64,000 bases of DNA, taken from the NCBI RefSeq assembly GCF_009649635.1, contig NZ_WJII01000002.1, positions 62,001 through 126,000 on the forward strand. Direction: 5' to 3'. This DNA is from Microbacterium sp. SYP-A9085. GTDB lineage: Bacteria > Actinomycetota > Actinomycetes > Actinomycetales > Microbacteriaceae. A program made the position numbers and the translations under genes. Position 1 is the stretch's first letter, and each line of letters begins with the position of its first letter. A model generated the notes under the pieces. It was not told the origin of the DNA and did no database searches. It worked only from the letters and a program-made list of their open reading frames with translations. Positions 42,482 through 52,593 of this stretch are shown here, in pieces.

Positions 42482-45400
42482 GTGTCTTCCCCCGAACCCG
42501 TCATCGCGTACCCGCCCGAGCTGCCCGTCAGCGCGGCGCGGGGCGATATAGCGCGGGCTGTCGCCTCGAACCAGGTGGTGATCGTCGCGGGCGCCACCGG
42601 CTCAGGGAAGACCACGCAGCTGCCGAAGATCCTCCTCGAGCTCGGCCACGGCCGGATAGCGCACACGCAGCCGCGGCGCATCGCCGCGCGCAGCATCGCG
42701 GAGCGGATAGCGCAGGAGCTGCAGGTGCCGCTGGGGACCACGGTCGGCTACCGGGTGCGCTTCACCGACAAGGTGTCCGAGGACACCCGCGTTGCGCTGA
42801 TGACCGACGGCATCCTCCTGAACGAGATCCACCGGGACCGGTTGCTGCGCCGCTATGACGCGATCATCGTCGACGAGGCACACGAGCGGTCCCTGAACGT
42901 CGACTTCCTGATCGGGTACCTGCGCCGCATCCTCCCGCAGCGACCCGATCTGAAGGTCGTGATCACGTCGGCGACGATCGACCCGGAGAGCTTCGCGACC
43001 CACTTCGCGGCGGCCGACGGCACGCCCGCCCCGATCATCGAGGTCTCCGGCCGCACGTACCCGGTCGACGTCCGCTACCGGGCACCTGCCGACCTGGACG
43101 ACGACATCGAGCCCGTCGTCGCCGCGCTGCGGGAACTGGACAGGGAGAGCCCCGGCGACGTCCTCGTGTTCCTGCCCGGGGAGGCGGAGATCCGCGACGC
43201 GATCGATGCCGTCCGCGGCATGTATGCGAAGGATGCCGCCCCCACCGAGGTGCTTCCGCTGTACGGGCGCCTGTCGGCCGCCGAGCAGCACCGCGTCTTC
43301 GAGCGGTCCGCGCTCGCGGGGGTGCGCCGCCGGGTGATCCTGGCCACGAACGTCGCCGAGACCAGCCTCACGGTGCCCGGCATCCGCTACGTCGTGGACG
43401 CCGGCACCGCGCGCATCTCGCGGTACAGCAACCGCAGCAAGGTGCAGCGCCTGCCCATCGAGCCGATCTCACAGGCGTCGGCGCAGCAGCGCTCCGGGCG
43501 CGCCGGTCGCACCGCGCCCGGCGTCGCGATCCGCCTCTACGCAGAGGACGACTTCGCGTCCCGCCCGGTGTTCACCGAGCCCGAGGTGCTGCGCACGAGC
43601 CTGGCCTCCGTCGTGCTGCAGATGCTGGCGCTGGGCTTCGGGGACATCGCCGCTTTCCCGTTCCTGACGCCGCCGGACTCCCGCGGCGTGAAGGCGGCGT
43701 ACGACCTTCTCGTCGAGCTGGGCGCGGTGCACACCGCGCGCGGCGGCGACGCTCCCACGCTGACCGCCATCGGCAGGGAACTGGCGCGGCTGCCGATCGA
43801 CCCCCGCTTCGCACGGATGCTCGTCGAGGCGCGGCGGCTGGGCGTGCTCGCCGAGGTCCAGGCCATCGTGGCGGGGCTGTCGATCCCCGACGTGCGGGAG
43901 CGACCCGAGGACCGGAAGGACGAGGCCGACCGGCTGCATGCCCGGTTCGTGGACCCCACGAGCGACTTCCTCACGATCCTGAACCTGTGGAACCACCTCC
44001 AGCGGCTGCAGCACGAGCTCGGCTCGAGCGCGTTCCGGCGCACCTGCCGCAGTGAGCACCTCAACTATGTGCGCGTGCGGGAATGGTTCGACGTGCACCG
44101 CCAGCTCGGCTCCCTGATGCACGGGTCGCGGTCCGCCGGGCACGCTCGGGGTGCGGAGCCGGCACCGGATGCCATCCACGTCGCCATCCTGTCCGGACTG
44201 CTGTCGCAGATCGGCATCCTCGCCGAGCCGGGGCGCGACCGCAGCGACGCCAAGCGCAGGCTGCGCGCGGAATACGTCGGCGCGCGCGGCGCACGGTTCA
44301 CCGTGTTCCCGGGGTCCGGGCTGCGCAAGAAGAGCCCGCAGGCGCTGATGGCCGCCGAGCTCGTGGAGACCAGTCGCCTGTACGCGCGGACCGTCGCCGC
44401 CATCGACCCGGCGTGGGCGGAGCCGCTGGCCGGCGACCTCGCGAAGCGTCAGCTGTCCGAACCGCACTGGTCGAAGGATGCCGGCGCGGCGGTCGCGAGC
44501 GAGAAGGTGACGCTGTTCGGGGTGGCGATCATCCCCCGGCGCCGCGTGCAGCTGGCGCGCATGGACCGTCCGCTGGCGCGCGAGTTGTTCCTGCGCCACG
44601 CGCTCGTCGACGGCGAGTGGGACATGACGCTGCTCGAGGCGCGCCTCACCGCGTTCGCACGCCGCAACCTCGAGCTGCGCCGCCGCCTCGAAAAGCTCGA
44701 GGAGCGGGAACGGCGCCGCGACATCCTCGCCGGCGACGAGGCGGTGTACGCGTTCTACGACGCCCGGGTGCCGCGCGACGTGTACGACGTCCGGTCGTTC
44801 GCCGCGTGGTGGCGCGAGACGCACTCCCGCAGTCCGCACCTGCTCGAGCTGAGCGAGGCCGACCTCGTGGACGACGCCACGCGGGCCGACGAGCGCGACT
44901 TCCCGACGCGGTGGCGGCAGGGCGACCAGGTGCTGTCCCTCGCGTACCGGTTCGAGCCGGGCGCCCCCGACGACGGCGTCACCGTCGTCGTCCCGCTTCC
45001 GCTGCTGGCGGCGCTGCGGCCCGACGGATTCGACTGGCAGGTGCCCGGGATGCGGGACGAGCTTGTCGCCGCGCTGATCCGTGCTCTGCCCAAGGCGATC
45101 CGCCGTCACGTCGTCCCCGCCGCCGACTGGGCTGCCCGGTTCGCCGAAGAGCTCGCCGGGGCCGGGCCCGAGTCCCACGACGGACTGCCGGCGCTGGGGC
45201 TGCGGGCCGCACTCGCCGAGCGCATCCAGCGCGTCGCGAACCAGCCGGTGACGGCCGCGGACTTCGACATGACGCGGGTCCCCGGGCACCTGCAGGTCTC
45301 GTTCCGCGCCGTGGACGCGCGCGGCCGCGCCGCCGGATCGGACCGCGATCTCGCGGCCCTGCAGACGCGGCTGGCCGCCAGCACGCGCGAGGCCGTGAGC

Positions 45401-46342
45401 AGGTCGCTGAGCCGCGGTGACCGGGCCGCGAGGCCGTCCCCCGCACCCGCCGGGGCAGGCGGCTCAGGGTTCGCCGAGCGCACCGGGATGACGGCGTGGG
45501 ACATCGAGGAGCTTCCCGCCGTCGTCGATACGAAGGTCGCCGGCGGCGTGGTGCGCGGGTATCCCGCCCTCGTCGACGAGGGCGCAGCGGTCGCCGTGCG
45601 GATCGAGACGACACTCGAGAAGGCCGCGCGGGCGACGCGCGGCGGCGTGCGGCGCCTTGTCCTGCTGTCCACGCCCAGCCCCGCGGAGTATGTGCTCGGG
45701 CACCTCACGGCGGCCGAGAAGCTCGCGCTCGCGGCATCCCCCTATCCGGCCGCGCGCGCCGCGGTCGAGGACTGCCGGGTCGCCGTCGCGGACGCCGTGA
45801 TAGCCCGGACGCACCCGGACGGGGTCGTCCGCACCCGCGCGCAGTTCGACCGGGTGCGGGACGCTTTCGCCGGGGCCGTGATGGACGAGCTGTTCACCGC
45901 CGTCGCGCTGCTCGCGCGGATCCTCGCAGCGGCCCGCGACGTGGAGCGGGCGGTGAAGGCCACGAACGCCCTGACCCTGCTGCCGGCGCTGAACGATGTG
46001 CGGGGGCAGCTGGCAGCCCTCGTGCACCCCGGGTTCGTCGCGCGCACCGGCCTCGCACAGCTCGCGCACCTCCCCCGCTACCTGCAGGGTGCGCTGCTGC
46101 GCCTGCGCGCGCTGCCCGACAATCCGGGACGAGACCGCCAGCGGCAGACCGAGTTCGAGCGCGCCGAGGCCGCCTACGCCGAGGCGGGCGGGACGCTGCC
46201 GCTGCCGGCGGACGCGCCGGACGGGCTGGTGGCGGTGCGGTGGCTCCTGGAGGAGTACCGGATAAGCCTGTTCGCGCAGAGCCTGGGCACCGCGGCATCC
46301 GTGTCCTTCCCGCGGATCCGCACGGCGCTGACATCGATTTGA
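42482..46342 (+). CDS. hrpA: ATP-dependent RNA helicase HrpA
   Basis: DEAH-box helicase of 1286 residues, full HrpA length. Walker A is VAGATGSGKTTQLPKILLEL near residue 40, DEAH is in IIVDEAHERSLNVDFLIGYL, SAT in VVITSATIDPE, and motif VI in QASAQQRSGRAGRTAPG. The helicase-associated and OB-fold domains follow, then the long HrpA-specific DUF3418 C-terminal half (from about residue 650). In E. coli HrpA works in mRNA processing and ribosome rescue. The start is GTG at 42482 with TACGAT eight bases upstream and no Shine-Dalgarno sequence. Confidence 0.96.
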   Translation: MSSPEPVIAYPPELPVSAARGDIARAVASNQVVIVAGATGSGKTTQLPKILLELGHGRIAHTQPRRIAARSIAERIAQELQVPLGTTVGYRVRFTDKVSEDTRVALMTDGILLNEIHRDRLLRRYDAIIVDEAHERSLNVDFLIGYLRRILPQRPDLKVVITSATIDPESFATHFAAADGTPAPIIEVSGRTYPVDVRYRAPADLDDDIEPVVAALRELDRESPGDVLVFLPGEAEIRDAIDAVRGMYAKDAAPTEVLPLYGRLSAAEQHRVFERSALAGVRRRVILATNVAETSLTVPGIRYVVDAGTARISRYSNRSKVQRLPIEPISQASAQQRSGRAGRTAPGVAIRLYAEDDFASRPVFTEPEVLRTSLASVVLQMLALGFGDIAAFPFLTPPDSRGVKAAYDLLVELGAVHTARGGDAPTLTAIGRELARLPIDPRFARMLVEARRLGVLAEVQAIVAGLSIPDVRERPEDRKDEADRLHARFVDPTSDFLTILNLWNHLQRLQHELGSSAFRRTCRSEHLNYVRVREWFDVHRQLGSLMHGSRSAGHARGAEPAPDAIHVAILSGLLSQIGILAEPGRDRSDAKRRLRAEYVGARGARFTVFPGSGLRKKSPQALMAAELVETSRLYARTVAAIDPAWAEPLAGDLAKRQLSEPHWSKDAGAAVASEKVTLFGVAIIPRRRVQLARMDRPLARELFLRHALVDGEWDMTLLEARLTAFARRNLELRRRLEKLEERERRRDILAGDEAVYAFYDARVPRDVYDVRSFAAWWRETHSRSPHLLELSEADLVDDATRADERDFPTRWRQGDQVLSLAYRFEPGAPDDGVTVVVPLPLLAALRPDGFDWQVPGMRDELVAALIRALPKAIRRHVVPAADWAARFAEELAGAGPESHDGLPALGLRAALAERIQRVANQPVTAADFDMTRVPGHLQVSFRAVDARGRAAGSDRDLAALQTRLAASTREAVSRSLSRGDRAARPSPAPAGAGGSGFAERTGMTAWDIEELPAVVDTKVAGGVVRGYPALVDEGAAVAVRIETTLEKAARATRGGVRRLVLLSTPSPAEYVLGHLTAAEKLALAASPYPAARAAVEDCRVAVADAVIARTHPDGVVRTRAQFDRVRDAFAGAVMDELFTAVALLARILAAARDVERAVKATNALTLLPALNDVRGQLAALVHPGFVARTGLAQLAHLPRYLQGALLRLRALPDNPGRDRQRQTEFERAEAAYAEAGGTLPLPADAPDGLVAVRWLLEEYRISLFAQSLGTAASVSFPRIRTALTSI

Positions 46343-46429
46343 CGTGACGCCCGTTGCGGGAGAAAAGTATCTTCCCGGGTCGCGCACGATGCGGCCCTAC
46401 ACACAACTGAATTCCCGGAAGGATCGACG

Positions 46430-46699
46430 ATGACGTCCACCGACACCCCCACGCGCGGCCCGGCTCGCCCCGGACCGTACATCGTCTCCGGCATCCTGAT
46501 CGTGCTGGCGATCGTCATGCCGCTGCTCATCCCCACCTACGCGCGGTGGGATCCTGCCCTCTGGGACATCCCGTTCTTCTTCTGGTATCAGCTGATCTGG
46601 GTCTTCCTGGCCTCCGGGTTGCTGTCGATCGCGTATCTGCTGATGCGCAAGGAGGACCGCCGCCGTCGCGCCGCCGTCCGTGACGGGAGGGACGCCTGA
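46430..46699 (+). CDS. DUF3311 small membrane protein
   Basis: 89-residue protein with two membrane helices (IVSGILIVLAIVMPLLIPTY and FFFWYQLIWVFLASGLLSIAY) joined by a short loop WDPALWDIP, and a basic cytoplasmic tail (MRKEDRRRRAAV). This is the DUF3311 pattern. Such genes usually sit directly before a sodium:solute symporter gene and the product is thought to be an accessory subunit, much as YhdT and PanF. The stop and next ATG share one base. GAAGGA lies seven bases before its ATG. Confidence 0.88.
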   Translation: MTSTDTPTRGPARPGPYIVSGILIVLAIVMPLLIPTYARWDPALWDIPFFFWYQLIWVFLASGLLSIAYLLMRKEDRRRRAAVRDGRDA

Positions 46700-48399
46700 T
46701 GCTCGCCTACACCGCAGCCTCCCCCGTCGCGCCGAACCGGCCCGTGGAGTGGATTCCGCTGATCATCGTGGTCGTCCTGTTCGTCGCGGTCGCCATCGTC
46801 GGCTTCCTCGCGTCCCGCTGGCGCACCGCACCGGCCGACCGCGGCCTGAAGACCCTGGACGAATGGGGCCTGGGCGGACGCGGATTCGGCACCTGGGTCA
46901 CCTGGTTCCTGCTCGGCGGCGACCTGTACACCGCGTACACGTTCGTCGCGGTCCCCGCGGCCATGTGGGCCTCCGGCGCCGTCAGCGGCTTCTTCGCGGT
47001 GCCGTACACGATCGTGCTGTACCCGATAGTGTTCCTGCTGATGTCGCGGCTGTGGTCGGTATCGCACCGGCACGGGTACGTGACCCCGGCCGACTTCATC
47101 GGCGGACGCTACGGCAGCCGCTCGCTGTCGCTGGCCGTCGCGGTCACCGGCATCGTCGCCACGATGCCGTACATCGCGCTGCAGCTGGTCGGCATCAAGT
47201 CGGTCCTGACGGTGCTCGGCCTCGGGTCGAACACGAACTGGTTCATGGCCGACCTGCCGCTGATCATCGCGTTCGTCGTGCTCGCCGCGTACACGTACAC
47301 GGCCGGCCTGCGCGCCCCCGCGCTGATCGCCGTCGTGAAGGACATTCTGATCTACGCGGCCATCATCGTGGCGGTCATCTACCTGCCCACGAAGTTCGGC
47401 GGGTGGGAGCACATCTTCGACGCGGCCAACACGAAGCTCAGCGCGACCAACCCCGCCACCGGCAACCCGTTCGGTGCGGTGATCCCGGGCGCGGGCAGCT
47501 TCAACGCGTACTGGACGCTCGCCCTCGGCTCCGCGATGGCGCTGTTCATGTACCCGCACTCGATCACCGGCGTGCTGGCCACGAAGAGCCGCAACACGAT
47601 CCGGCGCAACGCGATGATCCTGCCGCTGTACTCGCTGATGCTGGGCGGCCTCGCGCTGCTGGGCTTCGTCGCCATCTCCGCGGGCACGAAGCCGATCGAC
47701 GTCAACGGCGCCGTGAACGCGCAGCTCGTCGTGCCGCAGCTGTTCACCGACGCGTTCCCGAAGTGGTTCGCCGGCGTGGCACTGGCCGCCATCGCGATCG
47801 GGGCCCTGGTGCCCGCGGCGATCATGTCGATCGCGGCATCCAACCTGTTCACCCGGAACATCTACAAGGACTTCTTCAAGAAGGACGCCACCCCGGCGCA
47901 GGAGGCGAAGGTCTCCAAGCTGGTGTCGCTGATCGTCAAGGTCGGCGCACTGGTGTTCGTCCTCGGCATGGACCAGTCCTCCGCGATCAACATGCAGCTG
48001 CTGGGCGGCATCTGGATCCTGCAGACGTTCCCGGCGATCGTCGCGGGCCTGTACACGCGGTGGTTCAACAAGTGGGCGCTGTTCATCGGCTGGGCGGCGG
48101 GGATCGTGTACGGCACCGTCGCGGCGTACAACGTCGTGAACCCCGCCACGCACAACCACTTCGGCGGATCGATCGCGAACTTCCCGTTCACGCAGATCCC
48201 GGTCTACATCGGAGTCTCGGCGTTCGCGCTGAACGCCGTGATCGCGGTCGGGCTCACCCTGATCCTGCGGGCCGTCAAGGTGGTCGACACCACCGACTCG
48301 ACGTTCCCCAGCGACTACGGTGCCGACGAGGACGACCCGAAGGTCATCGACATCGAGCGCGAGGCGGCCGCCGAGGCCGACAACGTGCTCGCGCCGTGA
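46699..48399 (+). CDS. MctP-like sodium:solute symporter (monocarboxylate uptake)
   Basis: 566-residue SSS-family symporter with about thirteen helices. GLGGRGFGTWVTWFLLGGDLYTAYTF lies in the first conserved helices, GYVTPADFIGGRYGS is the family motif after helix 3, and AAIAIGALVPAAIMSIAASNLFTRNIYKDFFKK matches the sodium-site helix and following loop. The sequence resembles MctP, which imports lactate, pyruvate, acetate and similar acids. An acidic C-terminal tail (DYGADEDDPKVIDIE) is cytoplasmic. One base of overlap with the DUF3311 gene indicates an operon. Confidence 0.9.
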   Translation: MLAYTAASPVAPNRPVEWIPLIIVVVLFVAVAIVGFLASRWRTAPADRGLKTLDEWGLGGRGFGTWVTWFLLGGDLYTAYTFVAVPAAMWASGAVSGFFAVPYTIVLYPIVFLLMSRLWSVSHRHGYVTPADFIGGRYGSRSLSLAVAVTGIVATMPYIALQLVGIKSVLTVLGLGSNTNWFMADLPLIIAFVVLAAYTYTAGLRAPALIAVVKDILIYAAIIVAVIYLPTKFGGWEHIFDAANTKLSATNPATGNPFGAVIPGAGSFNAYWTLALGSAMALFMYPHSITGVLATKSRNTIRRNAMILPLYSLMLGGLALLGFVAISAGTKPIDVNGAVNAQLVVPQLFTDAFPKWFAGVALAAIAIGALVPAAIMSIAASNLFTRNIYKDFFKKDATPAQEAKVSKLVSLIVKVGALVFVLGMDQSSAINMQLLGGIWILQTFPAIVAGLYTRWFNKWALFIGWAAGIVYGTVAAYNVVNPATHNHFGGSIANFPFTQIPVYIGVSAFALNAVIAVGLTLILRAVKVVDTTDSTFPSDYGADEDDPKVIDIEREAAAEADNVLAP

Positions 48400-48411
48400 C
48401 ATCCTGAAGGA

Positions 48412-49353
48412 ATGGCACACGCAGTCCAGTACGTCGAGTTCGGAGGACCCGAGGTCCTGACACTGCGGGAGGTGACCTCCCCGGCACCCGCTGCCGGGGA
48501 GGTCACTGTGCGTGTGGCCGCCGCCGGCGTCAACCCGATCGACGCGAAGGTGCTCTCCGGGCTGCGGCCCACCGGCCCCATCACCGCGCCCCGCCGGATC
48601 GGTTCCGACGGGGCCGGCACCGTCGTCGCGGTCGGCCCGGACGTCGAGGGCGTCGTGCTCGGCCAGGACGTCATCGTGTTCGGCGTGACCGGCACGTACG
48701 CCTCGCACGTCACGGTGCCGGTCACCGCGGTGCAGCCGCGCCCGGTCGGCGTCTCCGCCGCCGCGGGCGCCGCCCTGGGCATCCCCGCCGGCACGGCGTA
48801 TCAGACGCTGCGGTCCCTGGGCGTCGGTGCCGGCGACACCGTGCTGGTGCACGGCGGATCGGGGGCCGTCGGCCAGGCGGTCGTCCAGTTCGCGGTGCTG
48901 TGGGGTGCCGCGGTGGTGGCGACGGCGTCGCCCCGACGTCACGACCGGCTGAGCGCGCTCGGCGCCATCCCCGTCGCGTACGGCGACGGCCTCGAGCAGC
49001 GCGTGCGCGCGGCCACTCCGCAGGGGGTGTCCGCCGTGGTCGACATCGCCGGCACGGACGAGGCCATCGACGTGTCGCTGCGCCTGGTCGCCGACCGGCA
49101 CCGCATCGTGACCCTGGTCCGCGGGAAGGACGCCGCCGCACTCGGCATCCGCGCGTTCCTGGGCGGTGCCCCCGACCCGCTGACCCCGCGTCAGCAGCAG
49201 CTGCGGGCGGAGGCCATGCCGGTCGCGCTCGCGCTGATGGCGGCGGGCCGGTTCTCCGTCGAGCTCGGGCCCGACTACCCGCTCGCCGAGGCGGCGGCGG
49301 CGCTGACGGCCCTGGCCGCCGGCGTCGACGGCAAGATCACGCTGGTCCCGTAG
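48412..49353 (+). CDS. quinone oxidoreductase-like MDR dehydrogenase
   Basis: 313-residue medium-chain reductase without catalytic zinc ligands. The GroES-like half shows VEFGGPEVLTLREV and GVNPIDAKVLSGLRP; the Rossmann half has GAGDTVLVHGGSGAVGQAVVQFAVLWGAAVVATAS, where the glycine motif reads VHGGSGAVG. It probably reduces a quinone or enone with NADPH. GAAGGA lies just before the ATG. It overlaps the sulfurtransferase gene tail to tail by 17 bases. Confidence 0.9.
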   Translation: MAHAVQYVEFGGPEVLTLREVTSPAPAAGEVTVRVAAAGVNPIDAKVLSGLRPTGPITAPRRIGSDGAGTVVAVGPDVEGVVLGQDVIVFGVTGTYASHVTVPVTAVQPRPVGVSAAAGAALGIPAGTAYQTLRSLGVGAGDTVLVHGGSGAVGQAVVQFAVLWGAAVVATASPRRHDRLSALGAIPVAYGDGLEQRVRAATPQGVSAVVDIAGTDEAIDVSLRLVADRHRIVTLVRGKDAAALGIRAFLGGAPDPLTPRQQQLRAEAMPVALALMAAGRFSVELGPDYPLAEAAAALTALAAGVDGKITLVP

Positions 49354-50167
49354 CCACCGGGCGCCCGGGCGTGTGCGACCACTGGCTCCACGACCCCGGA
49401 TAGACCGTGACATCCAGGCCCGCGACGGCCCCGGCGAGCGCCGTGTGCGCGGCGGTCACGCCCGACCCGCAGTACGCGGCGACCGGGGTGTCCTCCTGCA
49501 CGCCCGCCGATGCGAAAGCGTCCCGGATGGCCGCAGGGCCGGCGAACCTGCCGTCCCGCAGATGCACCGTGCTCGGCAGGTTCACCGCGCCCGGGATGTG
49601 CCCGGCGACCGGGTCCAGCGGCTCCGTCTCGCCCCGGTACCGCTCGGGGGCGCGCACGTCCAGCAGCACGCCGTGCCCCGGCCAGGCGGCGGCGTCGTCG
49701 ATGGATGCCACGCCCCGGTCGATCTCGTGCAGCCGGAGCGTCCCCGGGGCCGGCCGGACGTCGCCCCGCTCCAGGGGCAGTCCGGCATCACGCCACGCGG
49801 TAAGGCCCCCGTCCAGCACGCGCACGTCCGGCACGCCGGCCCCGCGCAGCATCCACCACGCCCTGGCCGCGCCCATCATGTTCCAGTCGTCGTACGCGAC
49901 CACCGGCACGCCGGGCTGAAGGCCCCAGCGCCGGGCGGCCGTCTGCAGCGCCGGCAGCGAGGGCAGCGGATGCCGCCCGTCGGCGGGGTCGTCGATGTGC
50001 GCGAGCTCGGTGTCCATGTCCACGTACACCGCGCCGGGGACGTGACCGTCGCGGTATGCGGCGCGCCCGTCCGGGGCATCCAGCCGCCAGCGCACGTCGA
50101 GCACCCGCACGGCGGTCCCGGCACACATCAGGGCGGACAGCTGCGCGGCGTCGATCAGGGGGTTCAC
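49337..50167 (-). CDS. sseA: 3-mercaptopyruvate/thiosulfate sulfurtransferase (two rhodanese domains)
   Basis: 276-residue protein with tandem rhodanese domains. The inactive N-terminal domain has RVLDVRWRLDAPDGRAAYRDGHVPGAVYVDMD. The active C-terminal domain carries the cysteine in VAAYCGSGVTAAHTAL; a CGSGVTA loop is typical of the mercaptopyruvate-type enzymes. It moves sulfane sulfur to thiophiles. The GTG at 50167 has CACGAT six bases upstream; a GGAGG also abuts the start but is too close to work well. Longer starts lie in poorly conserved sequence. The divergent neighbour makes homocysteine, so the region has a sulfur theme. Confidence 0.87.
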   Translation of the reverse strand: MNPLIDAAQLSALMCAGTAVRVLDVRWRLDAPDGRAAYRDGHVPGAVYVDMDTELAHIDDPADGRHPLPSLPALQTAARRWGLQPGVPVVAYDDWNMMGAARAWWMLRGAGVPDVRVLDGGLTAWRDAGLPLERGDVRPAPGTLRLHEIDRGVASIDDAAAWPGHGVLLDVRAPERYRGETEPLDPVAGHIPGAVNLPSTVHLRDGRFAGPAAIRDAFASAGVQEDTPVAAYCGSGVTAAHTALAGAVAGLDVTVYPGSWSQWSHTPGRPVATGPA

Positions 50168-50246
50168 TCCTCCATCGTGCCGTGTCCGGTGCAACACTGC
50201 GACACACGCCGGACCGCGTCGGCGCCCGGAAACGGAGAATGGACGC

Positions 50247-51569
50247 ATGTCCGATCCCGCCGACTGTCCGGCTCCCGCGTTCGCCACCGCGCAGGTGCAG
50301 GCCGGGTTCGTGGCGGGGATGCCGGTGTCGGCCGCGGTCCCGCCGATCTACCAGTCCAACGCCTTCGAGTTCGCCTCGCTCTCCCACGCCCGCGACCTTT
50401 TCGCGCACCGCCGCGACGGCGACATCTACTCGCGCACCGCGAACCCCACGGTCGGCGTCTTCGAGCAGCGGATAGCGGCGCTGGAAGGCGGCGTCGCGGC
50501 CGTGGGGCTCGCGTCCGGCCAGGCCGCGTGCGCGCTGAGCCTGCTTGCCCTGGCCGGCAGCGGCGGTCACATCGTCGCCGCCCGGCAGCTCTACGGCGGC
50601 ACCATCGACCTGCTCGAGGACACGCTGCCGGACTGGGGCATCCGCACCACGTTCGTGGACCAGGACGACATCGACGCGTGGCGGACCGCCGTACGGCCGG
50701 ACACACGGGCGTTCTTCGCGGAAACCGTCGCGAACCCGATCGCGCAGGTCCTCGACGTGCGGGCCGTCGCCGACGTCGCCCATGCGGCGGGGGTCCCGCT
50801 CGTGGTCGATAACACCGTGGCCACGCCGTACCTGCAGCGGCCGCGAGAGTTCGGCGCGGACATCTCCGTGCACTCGGCGACGAAGTTCATCGGCGGGCAC
50901 GGCACCGTGCTCGGCGGCGCCATCGTCGACCTGGGCACCTTCGACTTCACCGCCGACCCGCAGCGCTGGCCGGCGCTGACCGCGCCCTCGCGGCGGCTCG
51001 GGTTCGAGGCGAGCCTGGTGGAGCGGTTCGCCGGCGCATCGCCGTTCATCGCGCTCGTGAAGGGCAAGCACCTGCACGACCTCGGCCCGACGCTGTCGCC
51101 GGCGGCCGCGTTCGCGCTGCTGCAGGGCCTGGAGACGCTCGACCTGCGGATGCAGCGGCACGCGGCCTCCGCGCAGCGCATCGCCGAGCACCTCGACGCG
51201 CACCCCGCCGTCGCCGCCGTGCACCACCCGGGGCTCGCGCACAGTCCGTGGCACGCGGCATCCCGCACCTACCTGCCCCGTGGGGTGCCGTCGGTGTTCT
51301 CGATCGATCTGCATCCCGCCGGCGACCCGGACGCGGACTTCGCCCGGGTCGAGCGGTTCGTCGCGGGCCTGCGCCTCCTGCGGCTCCTGGCCAACATCGG
51401 CGACGCGCGCAGCATCGTCACACATCCGGCCTCGATGACGCACAGCCACCTGTCCGACCGGCAGCTGCGCGAGGCCGGGATCTCGCAGGCGACGGTGCGG
51501 ATATCGATCGGCCTGGAGGACCCGGACGACCTCATCGACGACCTCGACCGCGCCCTGGCCGCGCTGTGA
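50247..51569 (+). CDS. metY: O-acetylhomoserine sulfhydrylase (Cys/Met metabolism PLP enzyme)
   Basis: 440-residue PLP enzyme of the gamma-family. YSRTANPTVGVFEQRIAALEGG binds cofactor phosphate of the neighbouring subunit, SGQAACALSLLALAGSG is the PLP loop, VVDNTVATPYLQRP holds the PLP aspartate, and the Schiff-base lysine is in SVHSATKFIGGHG. The length of about 440 and the overall pattern fit O-acetylhomoserine sulfhydrylase rather than the shorter cystathionine enzymes. It would make homocysteine from sulfide. GGAGA lies eight bases before the ATG. Confidence 0.87.
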   Translation: MSDPADCPAPAFATAQVQAGFVAGMPVSAAVPPIYQSNAFEFASLSHARDLFAHRRDGDIYSRTANPTVGVFEQRIAALEGGVAAVGLASGQAACALSLLALAGSGGHIVAARQLYGGTIDLLEDTLPDWGIRTTFVDQDDIDAWRTAVRPDTRAFFAETVANPIAQVLDVRAVADVAHAAGVPLVVDNTVATPYLQRPREFGADISVHSATKFIGGHGTVLGGAIVDLGTFDFTADPQRWPALTAPSRRLGFEASLVERFAGASPFIALVKGKHLHDLGPTLSPAAAFALLQGLETLDLRMQRHAASAQRIAEHLDAHPAVAAVHHPGLAHSPWHAASRTYLPRGVPSVFSIDLHPAGDPDADFARVERFVAGLRLLRLLANIGDARSIVTHPASMTHSHLSDRQLREAGISQATVRISIGLEDPDDLIDDLDRALAAL

Positions 51570-51576
51570 GGACCCC

Positions 51577-51582
51577 TAGTCT
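51577..51582 (+). promoter_or_regulatory. -10 hexamer for the Gfo/Idh/MocA gene
   Basis: TAGTCT, six bases before the ATG at 51589 and eight bases after the preceding stop. Confidence 0.55.
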
Positions 51583-51588
51583 GGGGAC

Positions 51589-52593
51589 ATGACCGGACCC
51601 CGCACGCACGACCACCCCGGGCTCCGCTGGGGCATCCTCGCCACCGGCGGCATCGCCCACGCTTTCACCTCGGACCTGCGCACGGCGGGCCTGGACGTGC
51701 GGGCGGTCGCCTCCCGTCGGGCCGACGCCGCGCAGGAGTTCGCGCGGCGCTTCGACATCCCCCGCGCGCACGGCTCGTACGCGGAGCTCGCCGCCGACCC
51801 CGATGTCGACATCGTGTACATCGCCACCCCGCATCCCATGCACGCCGCCGACGCTCTGCTGTGCCTGGAGCACGGCAAGCACGTCCTCGTCGAGAAGGCC
51901 TTCACCGTGAACGCGCGCGAGGCGCGCGAGGTGCGGGATGCCGCGGCGGCGGCCGGTCTGCTGGCGATGGAGGCGATGTGGACGCGCTACCTGCCGCACA
52001 TGGTGCGGGTGCGCGAGCTCGTCGCCGACGGCGCGCTCGGCGAGGTGCGCGCGCTTTTCGCCGACCACACGCAGCGGCTCAGCGCCGACCCTGCGCACCG
52101 GCTGAACGCCATTGCGCTCGGCGGAGGCGCCCTGCTGGATCTCGGGATCTATCCGATCTCGTTCGCGTGGGACATCCTCGGCGCCCCCACCGCTGTCAGC
52201 GCGCATGCACAGCTGGGTCCGACAGGGGCGGACACCGAAGTGGGGACGCTGTTCACGCACGCCTCCGGCGCCGTCTCCACGACGCTGTCCTCCTCGCGTG
52301 CAGCGGGCCCGAACACCGCGCACATCGTGGGCACCGCGGCCCGCATCGACATCGATCGGGTCTGGTACTCCCCCACGTCGTTCCGGCTCACCGCGCCGGA
52401 CGGGACCGTGATCGAGGACTACGTGTCGCGCGTCGAGGGACGCGGGATGCAGTTCCAGGCGCTGGCGGCAGAGCGCATCATCGCGGAGGGACGCCGCGAC
52501 AGCGACATTCTGCCGATCGACGAGTCGGTGGCGATCATGGCCGCGCTGGACGGGATCCGGGCGCAGATCGGCGTGCGCTACCCGGCCGACTGA
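51589..52593 (+). CDS. Gfo/Idh/MocA-family oxidoreductase
   Basis: 334-residue dehydrogenase. The N-terminal Rossmann fold starts RWGILATGGIAHAFTSDL and continues with YIATPHPMHAADALLCLEHGKHVLVEKAF, which contains the family EKP-like lysine as EKAF. The C-terminal domain has ALGGGALLDLGIYPISFAWDILG with the catalytic Asp and nearby residues. Substrate unknown; relatives act on sugars, inositols or trans-dihydrodiols. The start is predicted leaderless from TAGTCT. Overlaps the PLDc_N gene tail to tail by 16 bases. Confidence 0.9.
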   Translation: MTGPRTHDHPGLRWGILATGGIAHAFTSDLRTAGLDVRAVASRRADAAQEFARRFDIPRAHGSYAELAADPDVDIVYIATPHPMHAADALLCLEHGKHVLVEKAFTVNAREAREVRDAAAAAGLLAMEAMWTRYLPHMVRVRELVADGALGEVRALFADHTQRLSADPAHRLNAIALGGGALLDLGIYPISFAWDILGAPTAVSAHAQLGPTGADTEVGTLFTHASGAVSTTLSSSRAAGPNTAHIVGTAARIDIDRVWYSPTSFRLTAPDGTVIEDYVSRVEGRGMQFQALAAERIIAEGRRDSDILPIDESVAIMAALDGIRAQIGVRYPAD